Positions 25,904-36,077 of a stretch of 64,000 bases of DNA are shown piece by piece. The notes beneath the pieces are model-generated. The model worked only from the letters and a program-made list of their open reading frames with translations, did not search any database and was not told the origin of the DNA. Each line of letters begins with the position of its first letter. The stretch's first letter is position 1. Both the position numbers and the translations under genes were made by a program. The stretch lies in NCBI GenBank assembly GCA_002305805.1, contig DBQY01000021.1, positions 1-64,000 of the forward strand, given 5' to 3'. This DNA comes from Atopobium sp. UBA1382 (GTDB taxonomy: Bacteria > Actinomycetota > Coriobacteriia > Coriobacteriales > Atopobiaceae).

Positions 25904-27454
25904 CTAGTACCCGCGATAGACGTCCTCGTTGTAGGGCGGCAGCTCGACGCCGGGGACCACCCCGGTCGCCGGACGCGTGATGCCCACGAGGGGGAGCGTG
26001 TCACTGCCGACAAGCCCCTGGTACACGATGAGGCTAAAGCCCGCAGCAGGCTCAGCGGCGTCCTGCGCAATGAAGCGGCGGGTGTAGCTCGCCTGATACG
26101 AGTCGACGCTCTCCCTCCCGTTGTAGGTGGAGACCGACTCTGCGCCGATCAGGCGGCCCGCGTCGTCGTAGGCGTAGATGGCCGTATAGGAGCCTCCCCC
26201 GATCTCCCCGGCGGGTGCCCCGGTCGAGGCGGAGACCACGCGCCCCTGGTCGTCGTAGACAAAGCTTTGGGGGATCAAAAAGTCAATGTAGGTGCCCTCA
26301 TAGGAGGTTTGCACCATGTTCCCCGCGTCGTCGTAGGTGAACATCGTCGCGTAGGAGAGCTCCTCCTCACCGGATGAGGAGCGGGTCCAGAACTCCTCGC
26401 GCACGAGCCGCCCGGCGTCGTCGTAGGAGTAGGTGGTCCAGTAGCTCGTGGACATCCCTCCGGCGTCGTTGGCCGTGGTCACCGTCACGAGGCGTCCCGC
26501 GTCGTCGTAGAGGTAGTCCGTGACGGAATACGTGGAGGAGGTCCGATAGGCGTTCTCAGTGGAGATCCGGGAGATGCGGCCGGCGTCGTCGTAGGCGTAG
26601 CTCTCCGTCTCCGTCGAGTACGCGCCGCTCGAGACGATCGTAGTGAGGCGACCGGCCTCATCATAGACGTAGCTCTCCTCGGTGATGCCCGACTGCGAGT
26701 TCTCGAGGGCGAGCGACGTCACGCGCCCCTGCTCGTCATAGGTGTAGCTTCCAGAGACGGCGTGGCTCGTGTCGTACTGGTAGGTCCAGGAGACAACGCG
26801 ACCGGCAGCGTCACGCTCGCTGTGATAGGTGACCGTGTCGCCATGGGCCGTCTCGACGATGTCCGAGGTCAGCCAGACCTCGCGCAGCCCCGCCGCGTCG
26901 AGGCCGCTCACCTGCGCATCGTCGGGGACGGACAGGCTCGTGAGCGCGCGGTTGCCGCCGACGTCAAGCGAGGAAAGCGGCTCGGTGCTCACGTCGAGCT
27001 CGATGAGCTCGGTCAAGTCGCTCGTGTCGAGCGCCGTGAGGGAGCCGCCCGTGACCGTGAGGGACGTCACGTTGGGGAAGAAGCGGCCCAGCCCCGAGAG
27101 CTGCGCGCAGCCCGAGAGGCTCATGTTCGTGACGGCGCGACCCTCGTCGCGCGAGAGCCTCCCGTCCCCGTCGGAGTCGTAGGTGGCCGCGACCGCGGCG
27201 CGCAGGGCGGGGTCGGGGAAGTTCTTCTCGTCTATGTCGTAGGGCGCAAAGAGGGAAAACCACGCAACGGCACCAGCCGCCGCAACGACCACGAGCACAC
27301 CGAGGGCAATGGCGAGAGGTGCGACACGGCGGCGGCGCGCAGGGCGAGCGGGCCGAGGTGGGGCAACCGTCTCCACGGCACGGAGCTGAGCCCCGCACGA
27401 ACCGCAGAACCTCGCGTCACCAGGAATCTGAGCGCCGCACTTGGGACAGAACAT
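25904..27454 (-). CDS. membrane-anchored protein with zinc ribbon, EF-hand, leucine-rich and YD repeats
   Basis: 516 residues, function unknown. Order: cytosolic zinc ribbon CPKCGAQIPGDARFCGSCG (residues 3-21); a basic segment; one hydrophobic helix (about 48-70); an extracytoplasmic EF-hand loop DSDGDGRLSRDE (about 96-107); three to four leucine-rich turns (LTSLTVTGGSLTALD...); then eight YD/RHS-type repeats with the core YDDAGRL (for example YDEAGRLTTI, YDDAGRISRI, YDDAGRLVTV). It ends in a short tail without an obvious toxin domain. The ATG at 27454 has GGGGAGGGG upstream. Divergent from the TatD-like gene. Confidence 0.85.
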   Translation of the reverse strand: MFCPKCGAQIPGDARFCGSCGAQLRAVETVAPPRPARPARRRRVAPLAIALGVLVVVAAAGAVAWFSLFAPYDIDEKNFPDPALRAAVAATYDSDGDGRLSRDEGRAVTNMSLSGCAQLSGLGRFFPNVTSLTVTGGSLTALDTSDLTELIELDVSTEPLSSLDVGGNRALTSLSVPDDAQVSGLDAAGLREVWLTSDIVETAHGDTVTYHSERDAAGRVVSWTYQYDTSHAVSGSYTYDEQGRVTSLALENSQSGITEESYVYDEAGRLTTIVSSGAYSTETESYAYDDAGRISRISTENAYRTSSTYSVTDYLYDDAGRLVTVTTANDAGGMSTSYWTTYSYDDAGRLVREEFWTRSSSGEEELSYATMFTYDDAGNMVQTSYEGTYIDFLIPQSFVYDDQGRVVSASTGAPAGEIGGGSYTAIYAYDDAGRLIGAESVSTYNGRESVDSYQASYTRRFIAQDAAEPAAGFSLIVYQGLVGSDTLPLVGITRPATGVVPGVELPPYNEDVYRGY

Positions 27455-27511
27455 ATCCACCCCTCCCCTATACTCTACGCAGCGAACATACCACAGCGGG
27501 TCGGAGGGACC

Positions 27512-28273
27512 GTGCACTATTCTTCCTGGGACATGCATTGCCACCTCGGATGGTTCGAAGACCCCGTCCGGACGGCGCGTGACGCGGCGGCGGGCGGAGC
27601 GGGGCTGTTTGCCGTCACCGTGACCCCACGGGAGTACCAAGACGTCGCAGGGCTGTTCCAAGCCGAGAAGTACGTCCGGCTGGGAGCGGGCCTGCACCCC
27701 TGGTGGGTCCGTGACGCCGCGGACGCCGACTCCCTTCTCGACCTGCTTCCGGAGACGCGCTTCGTCGGTGAGATCGGGCTCGACGCCTCCGCTCGCCACG
27801 TGAGCACCTGGGACGCACAGCTCGCCGCCTTTGAGCGCATCTGCGCCGCCTGTGCCCAGACGATCAACGCCGCCGCACCAAAGGTGCTCTCCATCCACGC
27901 CGTGAGGTCCGCCGGCGCGGTGCTCGACGTGCTGGAGCGCACGGGCGCCGCCACGAGCTGTCGCTGCGTCCTGCACTGGTTCTCCGGAAGCTCTGAGGAG
28001 CTCTGGCGCGCGGTGGAGCTGGGGTGCTCGTTCTCATTGGGCGAGCGCGCGCTCGGGACGCGCCGCGGCAGGGAGTACGCGCGCATCCTGCCGGCCGAGC
28101 GCCTGCTCTCCGAGACGGACCTCCCCGAGTCGCCAAACGCACCCGGCGGGGCATCCGCCGTTCTCGCCTCGCTCAATCGGGTCGTGACGTCGGTTGCGGC
28201 CGTACGTGACGCGAGCCCCGAGGAAGTGCGCAGACTCTTCGCAATCAACGCCGCCGCCCTTCTCGACGTTTGA
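27512..28273 (+). CDS. TatD-family metal-dependent hydrolase
   Basis: About 253 residues, TIM-barrel amidohydrolase fold. Metal ligands can be followed: HCH at MHCHLG, Glu in VGEIGLD, His in LSIHAVRS, His in CVLHWFSGS, and Asp in LSETDLPES. Members act as 3'-5' exonucleases or deoxyribonucleases in DNA repair. GTG at 27512 with GGAGGGAC upstream is the likely start. It has no clear operon partner; GT8 gene follows 60 bases later. Confidence 0.88.
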   Translation: MHYSSWDMHCHLGWFEDPVRTARDAAAGGAGLFAVTVTPREYQDVAGLFQAEKYVRLGAGLHPWWVRDAADADSLLDLLPETRFVGEIGLDASARHVSTWDAQLAAFERICAACAQTINAAAPKVLSIHAVRSAGAVLDVLERTGAATSCRCVLHWFSGSSEELWRAVELGCSFSLGERALGTRRGREYARILPAERLLSETDLPESPNAPGGASAVLASLNRVVTSVAAVRDASPEEVRRLFAINAAALLDV

Positions 28274-28333
28274 GGGCCGGGGCCGCGCATGGTAGAGTTT
28301 ATGAGGCCCTGAAGGCGCACGAACCGAGGTCAC

Positions 28334-29458
28334 ATGAAGCCGCTGCGCAAGACCACCCACGTCAGAAACCCGCTCTCCTCGACGATGCTCGCCAGCACGT
28401 CGGGAGACCTCGATCTGCCGCTCGACGACGTCGTCATCGTCTTTGCCTGCAGCGAGAACTTCGTCCCCTACCTCTCCGTCGCCATCCAGTCGATCGTGGA
28501 CAACGCCAGCGCGTCGAGGCGCTACGACATCGTCGTGCTCACGCGCAACATCTCGCCGACGAGCATGATCACCCTCACGCGCCAGACCAAGGCGGACAAC
28601 GTCGGCATCGGCTTCCTGGACGTTGACGCCGCGCTCGGCGACATCGAGCTCCCCCACCATGGGCACTTCCGGCCCGAGACCTACTTCCGGCTCCTCGCGC
28701 CGCAGCTGCTCCCCAACGTCAACAAGGCCATCTACCTTGACTCCGACCTCATCGTCGACGACGACGTCGCAAAGCTCTTCGACGTCGACGTGACAGGCTA
28801 TCCCCTTGCCGCGACGCGTGACGCAGACACGATCGGCCAGATCGACGGCTACGACACGACAGTGGGCCCCTACCTCAAGAACGAGCTCGGCATGAGCGAC
28901 CCGCACGACTACTTCCAGGCGGGCGTGCTCCTCATGAACCTCGCCGAGCTGCGCGCGACCATCACCCCGGAGGAGTTTCTCGAACTCTCCACGCAGCGCA
29001 TGTGGCGCTGGCTCGACCAGGACGTCCTCAACAAGGTCGTGGACGGCAACTACGTGCGCGTGCACATGCGCTGGAACTACCTGATGGACTGGCAGCACCT
29101 TCGTCGCACTCACATCATCGCCAACGCGCCCGCCGAGGTCCGCGCCGAGTACGAGGAGGCCGCCGCCAACCCCGCGATCATCCACTTCGCCGGTCCGGAC
29201 AACCGCCCCTGGCTCTACCCGGACGCCGACCGTGCCGACCTCTTCTGGCACTACGCCATGCGCTCCCCCTATCTCGACGAGATCCGCGGACAGCTCGAGG
29301 AGTCCCGCGCCTCCGCGGCCGGGCTTGCCAAGCGCCTGCAGGTCATTGCCATCTACAAGGGCATCATGCCCGCCTTTGACAAGATCTGCCCCGCCGGGTC
29401 GCGCAGGCGCGCGGCCGTCATCCGCACCTACATGGGTCTCGGGGGCTCCAACCTCTAA
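28334..29458 (+). CDS. glycosyltransferase family 8
   Basis: 374 residues. GT-A fold with VVIVFACSENFVPYLSVAIQSI at the start, the metal-binding DxD in YLDSDLIVDDD, the acceptor segment DYFQAGVLLMNL, the WRWLDQDVLN motif and the closing HFAGPDNRPW that supplies a metal-ligand His. GT8 enzymes transfer glucose or galactose from UDP-sugars to lipopolysaccharide-like, glycogen-like or protein acceptors. Acceptor unknown here; likely a cell-surface polymer. GAGG precedes the ATG. Confidence 0.9.
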   Translation: MKPLRKTTHVRNPLSSTMLASTSGDLDLPLDDVVIVFACSENFVPYLSVAIQSIVDNASASRRYDIVVLTRNISPTSMITLTRQTKADNVGIGFLDVDAALGDIELPHHGHFRPETYFRLLAPQLLPNVNKAIYLDSDLIVDDDVAKLFDVDVTGYPLAATRDADTIGQIDGYDTTVGPYLKNELGMSDPHDYFQAGVLLMNLAELRATITPEEFLELSTQRMWRWLDQDVLNKVVDGNYVRVHMRWNYLMDWQHLRRTHIIANAPAEVRAEYEEAAANPAIIHFAGPDNRPWLYPDADRADLFWHYAMRSPYLDEIRGQLEESRASAAGLAKRLQVIAIYKGIMPAFDKICPAGSRRRAAVIRTYMGLGGSNL

Positions 29459-29464
29459 AGAAAG

Positions 29465-29490
29465 GGGCGCCACCCCGGAGGGTGACGCCC
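29465..29490 (-). terminator. terminator between clpX and the GT8 gene
   Basis: GGGCGCCACCC (29465-29475) and GGGTGACGCCC (29480-29490) pair with one mismatch over CGGA; CCTTTCTTT follows on the minus strand. It ends the tig-clpP-clpX side and may also serve the convergent glycosyltransferase gene. Confidence 0.7.
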
Positions 29491-29512
29491 GAGAGGTCTC
29501 TATCGCGGAGGC

Positions 29513-30820
29513 CTAGGCAACGCGGTGCTTGCCGTGCGCCGTCGTGACGAGGCGCGGGGACGCCCCGCCGCCGACGCTCTCCTTGGTGACGACGACCTTG
29601 GTGATGTCCAGGTCGCTCGGCAGGTCGAACATCGTGTCCTGCAACGTGGCCTCGCAGATGGCGCGCAGACCGCGCGCGCCCGTGCCGCGAGCGATCGCCT
29701 GGTGCGCGATCTCGGTGAGCGCGTCGTCCTCAAAGACGAGCTCCACGCCCTCGAGCTCAAACATGCGGCGGTACTGCTTGACGAGGGCGTTCCTAGGCTG
29801 CGTGAGAATGCTCACGAGGTCCTCCTCGGTGAGCTCGCGCGTGGCGGTGATGACCGGGATGCGTCCGAGGAACTCGGGGATCATGCCAAACTTGTGCAGG
29901 TCCTGGGGCATGACCTGCTCCATCAGGTAGTCCTCGTCCTTCTCGGCGTTGTGCCCGACCTCGGCGGCAAAGCCGATGCCCTTCTTGCCGATGCGGTCGG
30001 CCACGATCTTGTCCAGGCCGACGAACGCGCCGCCGCAGATGAAGAGGATGTTCGTGGTGTCTATGCGAATGAGCTCCTGCTGGGGGTGCTTGCGGCCGCC
30101 CTGCGGGGGCACGCTCGCCTCGGTGCCCTCGAGAATCTTGAGCAGGGCCTGCTGCACGCCCTCGCCGGAGACGTCGCGCGTGATGGAAAGGTTCTCCGCC
30201 TTGCGGGCGATCTTGTCGATCTCGTCGACGTAGACGATGCCCACCTGCGCGCGCTCGACGTTGCCGTCGGCGGCGGTGATGAGCTTGAGGAGGATGTTCT
30301 CCACGTCCTCGCCCACGTAACCTGCCTCGGTAAGGGTGGTGGCGTCGGCGATGGCGAAGGGGACCTCGAGGAAGCGCGCGAGCGTCTGAGCGAGCAGCGT
30401 CTTACCCGTCCCCGTGGGGCCCAGGAGCAAGATGTTGCTCTTGGCGATCTCCACGTCCTCCTCGCCCTCCGCGACCTCGTCGTTGCCGGAGAGAATGCGA
30501 CGATAGTGGTTGTAGACGGCCACGCTCATGGCGCGCTTGGCCTGCTCCTGTCCCATGACGTACTGGGAGAGCTCGTCGTAGATCTCGTGCGGCGTGGGAA
30601 GGTTCTTGATGGGCAGCCCGTCGTCGGCGGACGCCGCGTCCTCCCCCGCGAGCTCCGCAAGGTCGGCGCCGTCGATCATGTCGGAGCACGCGTGGACGCA
30701 CTCGTCGCAGATGTAGACGCCCCCGGGGCCGGCGATGAGCTTGCTCACCTGGCTGCGGGTCTTCCCGCAGAACGAGCAGCACATCTCGCTGCCGAACGAG
30801 TCGGTGTCGTTAGTGGGCAT
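29513..30820 (-). CDS. clpX: ATP-dependent Clp protease ATP-binding subunit ClpX
   Basis: 435 residues. N-terminal zinc-binding domain with [10 protein letters not shown] and [13 protein letters not shown]+ Walker [17 protein letters not shown], Walker [11 protein letters not shown], the GYVGEDVEN pore loop, IGF (KGIGFAAE) for docking to ClpP, and sensor motifs near [11 protein letters not shown]. Unfolds tagged substrates for ClpP. It starts 3 bases after the clpP stop. Confidence 0.97.
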   Translation of the reverse strand: MPTNDTDSFGSEMCCSFCGKTRSQVSKLIAGPGGVYICDECVHACSDMIDGADLAELAGEDAASADDGLPIKNLPTPHEIYDELSQYVMGQEQAKRAMSVAVYNHYRRILSGNDEVAEGEEDVEIAKSNILLLGPTGTGKTLLAQTLARFLEVPFAIADATTLTEAGYVGEDVENILLKLITAADGNVERAQVGIVYVDEIDKIARKAENLSITRDVSGEGVQQALLKILEGTEASVPPQGGRKHPQQELIRIDTTNILFICGGAFVGLDKIVADRIGKKGIGFAAEVGHNAEKDEDYLMEQVMPQDLHKFGMIPEFLGRIPVITATRELTEEDLVSILTQPRNALVKQYRRMFELEGVELVFEDDALTEIAHQAIARGTGARGLRAICEATLQDTMFDLPSDLDITKVVVTKESVGGGASPRLVTTAHGKHRVA

Positions 30821-30823
30821 GCG

Positions 30824-31441
30824 CTACTCCTGGCTCTGCTCGGTACGGGAGGTGATGACCCTGTCGACGAGGCCGTACTCGCAGGCCTCGGCAGCGCGCA
30901 TGTAGTTGTCGCGCTCGGTGTCGGCGTTGATCTTCTCGATGGGCTGACCGGTCGCCTCGGCGAGGATCTCGTTCAGGCGCTGGCGAATCCAACGGGTCTC
31001 GTCGGCGACGATCTGGATGTCGGTCTGCTGGCCCTGGACGCCCGAGCTCGGCTGGTGGATGAGGACCATCGAGTTGGGGAGCGCCAGGCGCTTGCCCTTG
31101 GCACCACAGGCGAGAATGGCGGCGCCCATGGAGGCGGCCATGCCCACGCAGATGGTGGAGACGTCGGGCTTGATGAAGTTCATCGTGTCGATGATGCCCA
31201 GGCCGGCGTAGACGTCGCCGCCCGGGGAGTCGATGTAGAGGGCGATGTCCTTGTCAGGGTCCTGGCTCTCGAGGTGCAGGAGCTGGGCGATCACGAGGTT
31301 CGCAGAGTCACGCGTGACCTCCTCACCGAGAAACACGATGCGGTCGTTGAGCAGGCGGGAGTAGATGTCGTAGCTGCGCTCGCCGCGCGGGGTCTGCTCG
31401 ACGACGTAGGGGATGAGCGGGATGTTGGTTGGCTGGTGCAT
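30824..31441 (-). CDS. clpP: ATP-dependent Clp protease proteolytic subunit
   Basis: About 205 residues. Catalytic Ser in GMAASMGA, His in LIHQPSSG, and Asp at the end of the ADTERDN region. ATG at 31441 follows GGAGAG; the longer frame upstream runs through the tig terminator and is not coding. Position between tig and clpX is the classic order for this operon. Cytoplasmic self-compartmentalised serine protease. Confidence 0.97.
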   Translation of the reverse strand: MHQPTNIPLIPYVVEQTPRGERSYDIYSRLLNDRIVFLGEEVTRDSANLVIAQLLHLESQDPDKDIALYIDSPGGDVYAGLGIIDTMNFIKPDVSTICVGMAASMGAAILACGAKGKRLALPNSMVLIHQPSSGVQGQQTDIQIVADETRWIRQRLNEILAEATGQPIEKINADTERDNYMRAAEACEYGLVDRVITSRTEQSQE

Positions 31442-31465
31442 GTGCTCTCCGTTTCGTATGCGAAA

Positions 31466-31491
31466 GCCCCGGGCGTGTGGCCGCCCGGGGC
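31466..31491 (-). terminator. terminator between tig and clpP
   Basis: GCCCCGGGCG (31466-31475) and CGCCCGGGGC (31482-31491) form a perfect 10-bp stem, followed on the minus strand by TTTCG. It likely ends most tig transcripts before clpP, allowing unequal expression. Confidence 0.75.
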
Positions 31492-31512
31492 GTTTCCAAG
31501 ACGTGGACGGGG

Positions 31513-32865
31513 CTACTCGGCGTCCTCGGACTTCTCGCCCTCGGCGGCGCGCTCGGCGACCTCGTCGACGATGTTGACGTTGGCGTTCTCGACGAGCCAG
31601 TTGAGAGCCTTGGTGCGACGGATGGAGTCGCGGATGGCGGGCAGACGGCCCTCGCTTCTCCACTGCTCGATGGCAGCGTCGACGTCCTCGACGCCAGCGT
31701 TCTCGAACTCCTCGCGGACCTCGTCCTCGCTGACCTCAACGCCGAGCTTGGCGGCGAGGGAGTCGAGCGCGAGAGACTGACGGGCGCGCTCCTCCGCCTG
31801 GACGCGCAGGTCGGTGATGAAGTCGTCGGACTTCACGCCGCGGGCGCGCAGGTACATGTCGAGCGAGACGCCCTGGTTCTGGAGACGGGCGAGGAACTCG
31901 GAGGCGAGCTCGTTGAAGATCTCGTTCTGGTAGGCCTCGGGCACGGTCTCGAGCTTGAGGAGCTTGCCGAGAGCCTCGACGAGACGGTCCTCCTTGAGGT
32001 TGGGCAGGGTCGTCTTCTTGTCGCCCTCGATCTCCTCCTTGACGGCGTCACGGAAGGAGGCGACGTCGTCGTAGCCGTACTTCTTGGCAACCTCGTCGTC
32101 GAGCTCGGGGGTGACGGCCTTCTTGATGGCGTTGAGCTTCACCTTGACGGAGAAGGTGTGGGAGTGCTCCTCGCCCTCGTGCTCGTGGGTGCGGGTCCAC
32201 TCGATGGCCTTCTCGTCGCCCTTCTTCATGCCGACGATGCCCTCCTGGAGCTGGTCGGGCACCTGCTGGCCGTCGAGGGCGAACATGCGGTTGGTGCCGG
32301 CGAGGTGGCCGGCGCCCTCGACGTTCTCGACGTCGACGGAGACGACGTCACCGGGCTCGACGGCGCGGTCCTCGTCGATGTCCTCGTAGGTGACCTGGTA
32401 GCTGAGGAGCTGGTTGATCTGCCAGTCGATCTCGGCCTCGGTGGCCTCCTCGGGCGGCATGTTGATCGTCGGGGCGTCGTAGCTCTCGAGCTCGCAGGCC
32501 GGGCGGACGCCGATGGTGGCGGTGACCACGTAGTCGTCACCCTGCTTGGCGAGCTCGGGGTCGGCGTCCTCGGGACCAAAGCTCACGCGGCCGACAGGCG
32601 TGACGTCGAGCTCCTCGAGCATGAGCGGCTCGGCCGCGTTGAGGAGGTCGTTGGTGGCCTGGGCGAGCACGGCCTCGCGGCCGATGATGCCGTCGATCAC
32701 CGGGCGCGGCGCGTGGCCACGGCGGAAGCCCTGGAAGTTGTACTTCTTGGCGATGTCCTTGTAGGTCTTGGCAATAGCCTTGTCGACATCGGCAGCCGCG
32801 ACGGTGACCTCGGCGGTCAGCTTGTCGTCGATCGGCTTCTCAGCAGCGGTGACGGTGATCTTCAA
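31513..32865 (-). CDS. tig: trigger factor
   Basis: Ribosome-associated chaperone and peptidyl-prolyl isomerase, 450 residues. The ribosome-binding signature FRRGHAPRP (GFRxGxxP type, residues about 45-53) is intact, the FKBP-type domain covers the middle ([16 protein letters not shown]), and the helical C-terminal arm includes the FEGD-like and charged tail [11 protein letters not shown]. tRNA-Leu lies upstream. Cytoplasmic. Confidence 0.96.
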   Translation of the reverse strand: MKITVTAAEKPIDDKLTAEVTVAAADVDKAIAKTYKDIAKKYNFQGFRRGHAPRPVIDGIIGREAVLAQATNDLLNAAEPLMLEELDVTPVGRVSFGPEDADPELAKQGDDYVVTATIGVRPACELESYDAPTINMPPEEATEAEIDWQINQLLSYQVTYEDIDEDRAVEPGDVVSVDVENVEGAGHLAGTNRMFALDGQQVPDQLQEGIVGMKKGDEKAIEWTRTHEHEGEEHSHTFSVKVKLNAIKKAVTPELDDEVAKKYGYDDVASFRDAVKEEIEGDKKTTLPNLKEDRLVEALGKLLKLETVPEAYQNEIFNELASEFLARLQNQGVSLDMYLRARGVKSDDFITDLRVQAEERARQSLALDSLAAKLGVEVSEDEVREEFENAGVEDVDAAIEQWRSEGRLPAIRDSIRRTKALNWLVENANVNIVDEVAERAAEGEKSEDAE

Positions 32866-32914
32866 CGTTCCTCCAGTGTCTCTGATGGCGGGGCTCCCGC
32901 CACTTCCTTCTCGC

Positions 32915-33001
32915 TGGTGCGGGCGAAAGGACTCGAACCTTCACGGGGTCTCCCCCACTGGAACCTAAATCCAGCGTGTCTACCAGTTCCACCACGCCCG
33001 C
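32915..33001 (-). tRNA. tRNA-Leu (anticodon UAG)
   Basis: Acceptor stem GCGGGCG / CGCCCGC, a long variable arm as in Leu tRNAs, anticodon stem CTGGA / TCCAG with loop TTTAGGT (UAG reads CUN), T-loop GGTTCGAGTCC. The 3' end A-CCA is encoded. Confidence 0.95.
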
Positions 33002-33113
33002 AGTTCGCACAGCCTTATGAGTGTACCAAACTTCTACAGGTTACCCGCGTCTCGGCAGATATTTCACGCAGGCGAGAAGGATCGAGGCAACTTGGGCAGT
33101 CGATTGTCCGGCG

Positions 33114-33431
33114 TCACGCGCGCCTCAGTCGCACCGCTGTGCCGGAGCAGCAGGTCATGATCATGCCCTCGAAGGTCTCGTAGCCGATGGACGCACCTAC
33201 GACGGCATCCGCCCCGAGCGCCTCTGCGCGCTGCTGCATCTCGGCGAGCACCTCGTTTCTCGCCTGCTGGAGCTCCTCCTCATAGCCGGCCGAACGCCCG
33301 CCAAAGACGTTGCGAATGCCGGCGCCGAGGTCGCGGAACATGTTGATGCCGCTCACGGCCTCGCCGGTGACGATACCAAGATAGTCCGTGATCTGGTAGC
33401 CCTCGACGGAGTTGGTAGTCGTGACGATCAT
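33114..33431 (-). CDS. YbjQ (UPF0145) family protein
   Basis: 105 residues, the usual length for this small heavy-metal-binding-like family, which forms pentamers or oligomers; function is not established. Motifs: [23 protein letters not shown], then [13 protein letters not shown] and a Cys-Cys near the end. ATG at 33431 with GGGAGA. It lies 11 bases after the histidine-kinase stop and may be part of that transcript. Confidence 0.85.
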   Translation of the reverse strand: MIVTTTNSVEGYQITDYLGIVTGEAVSGINMFRDLGAGIRNVFGGRSAGYEEELQQARNEVLAEMQQRAEALGADAVVGASIGYETFEGMIMTCCSGTAVRLRRA

Positions 33432-33442
33432 TAGGTCTCCCT

Positions 33443-34462
33443 TCAGACGATGCTCATAACGAGCGTGACGACAAGCGCGTCGCCCGCAAGGCGGGCAGAG
33501 AGCGTCATGCCCTGGGCCTCTGCGAGCTTGGCGGCGACGGAGAGCCCGAGGCCGGACCCCGCCGTCGAACGCGAGGAATCGGCCTGGTAGAAGCGCTCGA
33601 AGAGGCGATCGGGGTCGAGGGCGCCGGGGTCGGCCACGGAGTTGGCGAACCCTACGGCGAGGCGGCCCTTCTCGCCCGCCGGACGAGCCGTCACCGAAAG
33701 CGGGCCGCTTCCGTGACGCAGCGCGTTGGCAACGAGGTTCTCGACGATACGCATGAGAGCCTCGGCGTCCGCCTCAACCCTGACGTCGTCGCACTCCAGC
33801 GCAGGCTCCCATCCGCGCGCCTCGAACTCCGGATAGTGGCCGAGAAGCACCTGCTCGAGCAGCGGGCGTAGGGAAACGGGAACCAGTTCGAACGGGGTGT
33901 CCGGATCTGCGGCGCGGGCATAGGAGAAGAGCTCGTCAAGCAGTCCCGACATCGCGGCAAGGCGCGCGTCCGCGGCGGTGAGCTGGGCGTCCCTACCTAC
34001 CGGATCAGTCTCCTCTCGAGCCAGCTGCAGGTAGCCTCGCGCGCCGGCAAGCGGCGTCCGCACGTCATGACTGAGTGCGGAGAGGCCGCGCGAGAACTCG
34101 TCCGCAGCGCGCAGAGCCTCCACGCGCCCCGCCTCGGCGGCGTCTATCTCGGCGTTGATTGCGTCGACCATGCCGACCATGCCCGGCAGGCGGCTCCCGG
34201 TCGTGAGGCGCGCGTTGCTCGCACGGTCCCGACCCACCAGGAAGCGCGTCTGGCGACCAAGCTCGGTGACATAGCAGGCGATGACGAAGACCGCCCCCAG
34301 GGCGAGGCCCAGCGCCAGCATCGCCGCAAGCATGATCGCATCAGCCATGTGAAACCTCTCCACGACGCCGGCCCACCATTCCATCCTAGAGCTTGCGAGC
34401 AGCCAGTCCACGAGCGGCTCCAGCCAGCGGTAGAGCCGCTCGAGGAACGCCTCGTGCATCAC
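33443..34462 (-). CDS. sensor histidine kinase of the ABC operon
   Basis: 339 residues. Two hydrophobic N-terminal segments (about residues 10-24 and 36-64) anchor it; there is almost no extracytoplasmic loop, typical of intramembrane-sensing kinases. H-box [18 protein letters not shown]-box [16 protein letters not shown]-boxes in [10 protein letters not shown] and [16 protein letters not shown]. It is the last gene of a four-gene overlapping operon with two permeases and an ATPase, so it probably senses transporter activity or the transported peptide. Its response regulator partner is the gene at 37353-38039. Confidence 0.92.
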   Translation of the reverse strand: MMHEAFLERLYRWLEPLVDWLLASSRMEWWAGVVERFHMADAIMLAAMLALGLALGAVFVIACYVTELGRQTRFLVGRDRASNARLTTGSRLPGMVGMVDAINAEIDAAEAGRVEALRAADEFSRGLSALSHDVRTPLAGARGYLQLAREETDPVGRDAQLTAADARLAAMSGLLDELFSYARAADPDTPFELVPVSLRPLLEQVLLGHYPEFEARGWEPALECDDVRVEADAEALMRIVENLVANALRHGSGPLSVTARPAGEKGRLAVGFANSVADPGALDPDRLFERFYQADSSRSTAGSGLGLSVAAKLAEAQGMTLSARLAGDALVVTLVMSIV

Positions 34463-35280
34463 GCGAGGTCACGCCTTGCGCCCACGAGGGTACCGAGCGT
34501 GCCGCACGCAAGGCAGAGCGGGACGCAGACGATGAGCGCGCGGGCGGCCGGGGCAAAGCCGGTGGCGTCCACGGCGAGCATGTCGACCGCACCGTTACCA
34601 ACCGCAGCGGTGGTGACAAAGGGCGCCCAGGCGAGGGCGGTCTCGAGCGCGGGGCCCCACCCGAGGCCGAACACGTTGCTCACAAGCAGGAGGAAGGAAA
34701 AGAACCCCTGTTCCACGGCACCCGAGAGCAGCAGGAACGCGACGATAAAGGCAATTGCCCGACTGCGCGAGAGCTGTCCTGCCAGCAGCACAACGAGCGC
34801 ATAGGCACATGCCGCGAGCCAGCCCTCCCCCGCCCAGGCAGCAATCTGCCAGATCGGTTCGACGTTGGTTACGGCGCGCATGGTCACAAGGACGCCGATT
34901 CCGCTGAACACGAGGTAGGCAAGCAGGATGATGCCAGAAATGAGCACCGTGAGCAGGTACTTCTCGGCAAAGTACGCAACATGACCGCGCAGGGACGCAA
35001 GCAGCGTGCGGTCAAAGCCGGAATCGGAGTCCGCACAGGAGAGGTGCGCGGCAACAAAGGGAGCAATCGTCGACACGAGCACGATCGAGGATCCCCGCCC
35101 AGCGAGACGCAGAGCGCCGGCACGCCCGGTGAGTCCGTCGTAGACGATGCCGGGCTCGAGCGGCCACCAGATAGTGAGGACCGCAGAGCCAAGGGTGGCC
35201 AGCGCAACGAGAGCGAGCACCACCCACGGCCAGCGGGAGCGCAGCGTGCGGTACAGGTCGGACTTGAGCAGCGCCATCAT
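34459..35280 (-). CDS. ABC-2 type permease, second of a tandem pair
   Basis: 273 residues with about six hydrophobic helices, starting MALLKSDLYRTLRSRWPWVVLAL, a pattern shared with the next gene (MTALLRSDAYRVLHGRWIWVVV) and so a clear paralogue. Both belong to the permease type found in lantibiotic-immunity (LanEG) and related exporters. The start and end overlap their neighbours by four bases (ATGA). Substrate unknown, probably an antimicrobial peptide by analogy with similar kinase-linked modules. Confidence 0.85.
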   Translation of the reverse strand: MMALLKSDLYRTLRSRWPWVVLALVALATLGSAVLTIWWPLEPGIVYDGLTGRAGALRLAGRGSSIVLVSTIAPFVAAHLSCADSDSGFDRTLLASLRGHVAYFAEKYLLTVLISGIILLAYLVFSGIGVLVTMRAVTNVEPIWQIAAWAGEGWLAACAYALVVLLAGQLSRSRAIAFIVAFLLLSGAVEQGFFSFLLLVSNVFGLGWGPALETALAWAPFVTTAAVGNGAVDMLAVDATGFAPAARALIVCVPLCLACGTLGTLVGARRDLA

Positions 35281-36077
35281 GCGACATCCCTCCTTGAGAC
35301 GAGCAGCGCGTCGGCGACAGTGACCGCCACGGTGAGCGGCAGGCAGACAATGAGCGCGCGGACGACCGGTGCCAGGCCCGTGACGTTGTCAGGCGCGAGG
35401 AGCGCACCGGCACTCTCCCCGATGGCGCTCACGGCCTGCGCGGGCAGCCACGGGGCGACGGCCGAGGAGAAGTCCAGTAAGCGGCCGCCGGCGAGGTGGC
35501 ACAGGGCGTCGACGCCGATGACGATGCCGCCCTCGAGGATGCCCGTGGACGCCAGGACTGCAAAGCCCACGGTCACGGTCTCGTTGCGCGTGAGGTGCGC
35601 CACGAGCACGGTGAGCGCTGCGTAGGTTGAGCCCACGAGCCAGTTGCACCCAAACCAGGCGGCGACCTGCCAGGCAGGCTCGGGCGCAAGAATCGGCACG
35701 CCGGTGATCGGCAGGGCGAGAAGACCGAGCGCGAGCGCAAAGAGCAGCGTGACCCCGGCAAGGAGCACCGAGAAGATGCACTTCTCGGCAAACCAGACCC
35801 TGCGGGCGCGCGGGCTGAGCGAGGAGAGCAGCGAGCGGCCAAAGCCGAGGTCGGTACGATCGCAGCACACGATCGCTGCCATGACGGAGACGAGGATCTC
35901 GCAGCCGCCGAGGCTGAGCGCCGAACCGGTGAGGTTATCGAAGGCCACGGGCCCCATATGCGTCCAACGCATGAGCAGCGCCGGGGCGAGCGTCAGGAAG
36001 GTCACGATGGCGACGACCACCCAGATCCAGCGCCCGTGCAGGACGCGATAGGCGTCCGAGCGGAGCAGGGCAGTCAT
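35277..36077 (-). CDS. ABC-2 type permease, first of a tandem pair
   Basis: 266 residues, six predicted membrane segments, similar in start and end (RALIVCLPLTVAVTV vs RALIVCVPLCLACGT) to the adjacent downstream permease. Overlaps the ATPase stop and the second permease start by four bases each. The pair would form the membrane part of a heterodimeric ABC exporter with the ATPase. Signal sensing is likely shared with the operon's histidine kinase. Confidence 0.85.
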   Translation of the reverse strand: MTALLRSDAYRVLHGRWIWVVVAIVTFLTLAPALLMRWTHMGPVAFDNLTGSALSLGGCEILVSVMAAIVCCDRTDLGFGRSLLSSLSPRARRVWFAEKCIFSVLLAGVTLLFALALGLLALPITGVPILAPEPAWQVAAWFGCNWLVGSTYAALTVLVAHLTRNETVTVGFAVLASTGILEGGIVIGVDALCHLAGGRLLDFSSAVAPWLPAQAVSAIGESAGALLAPDNVTGLAPVVRALIVCLPLTVAVTVADALLVSRRDVA

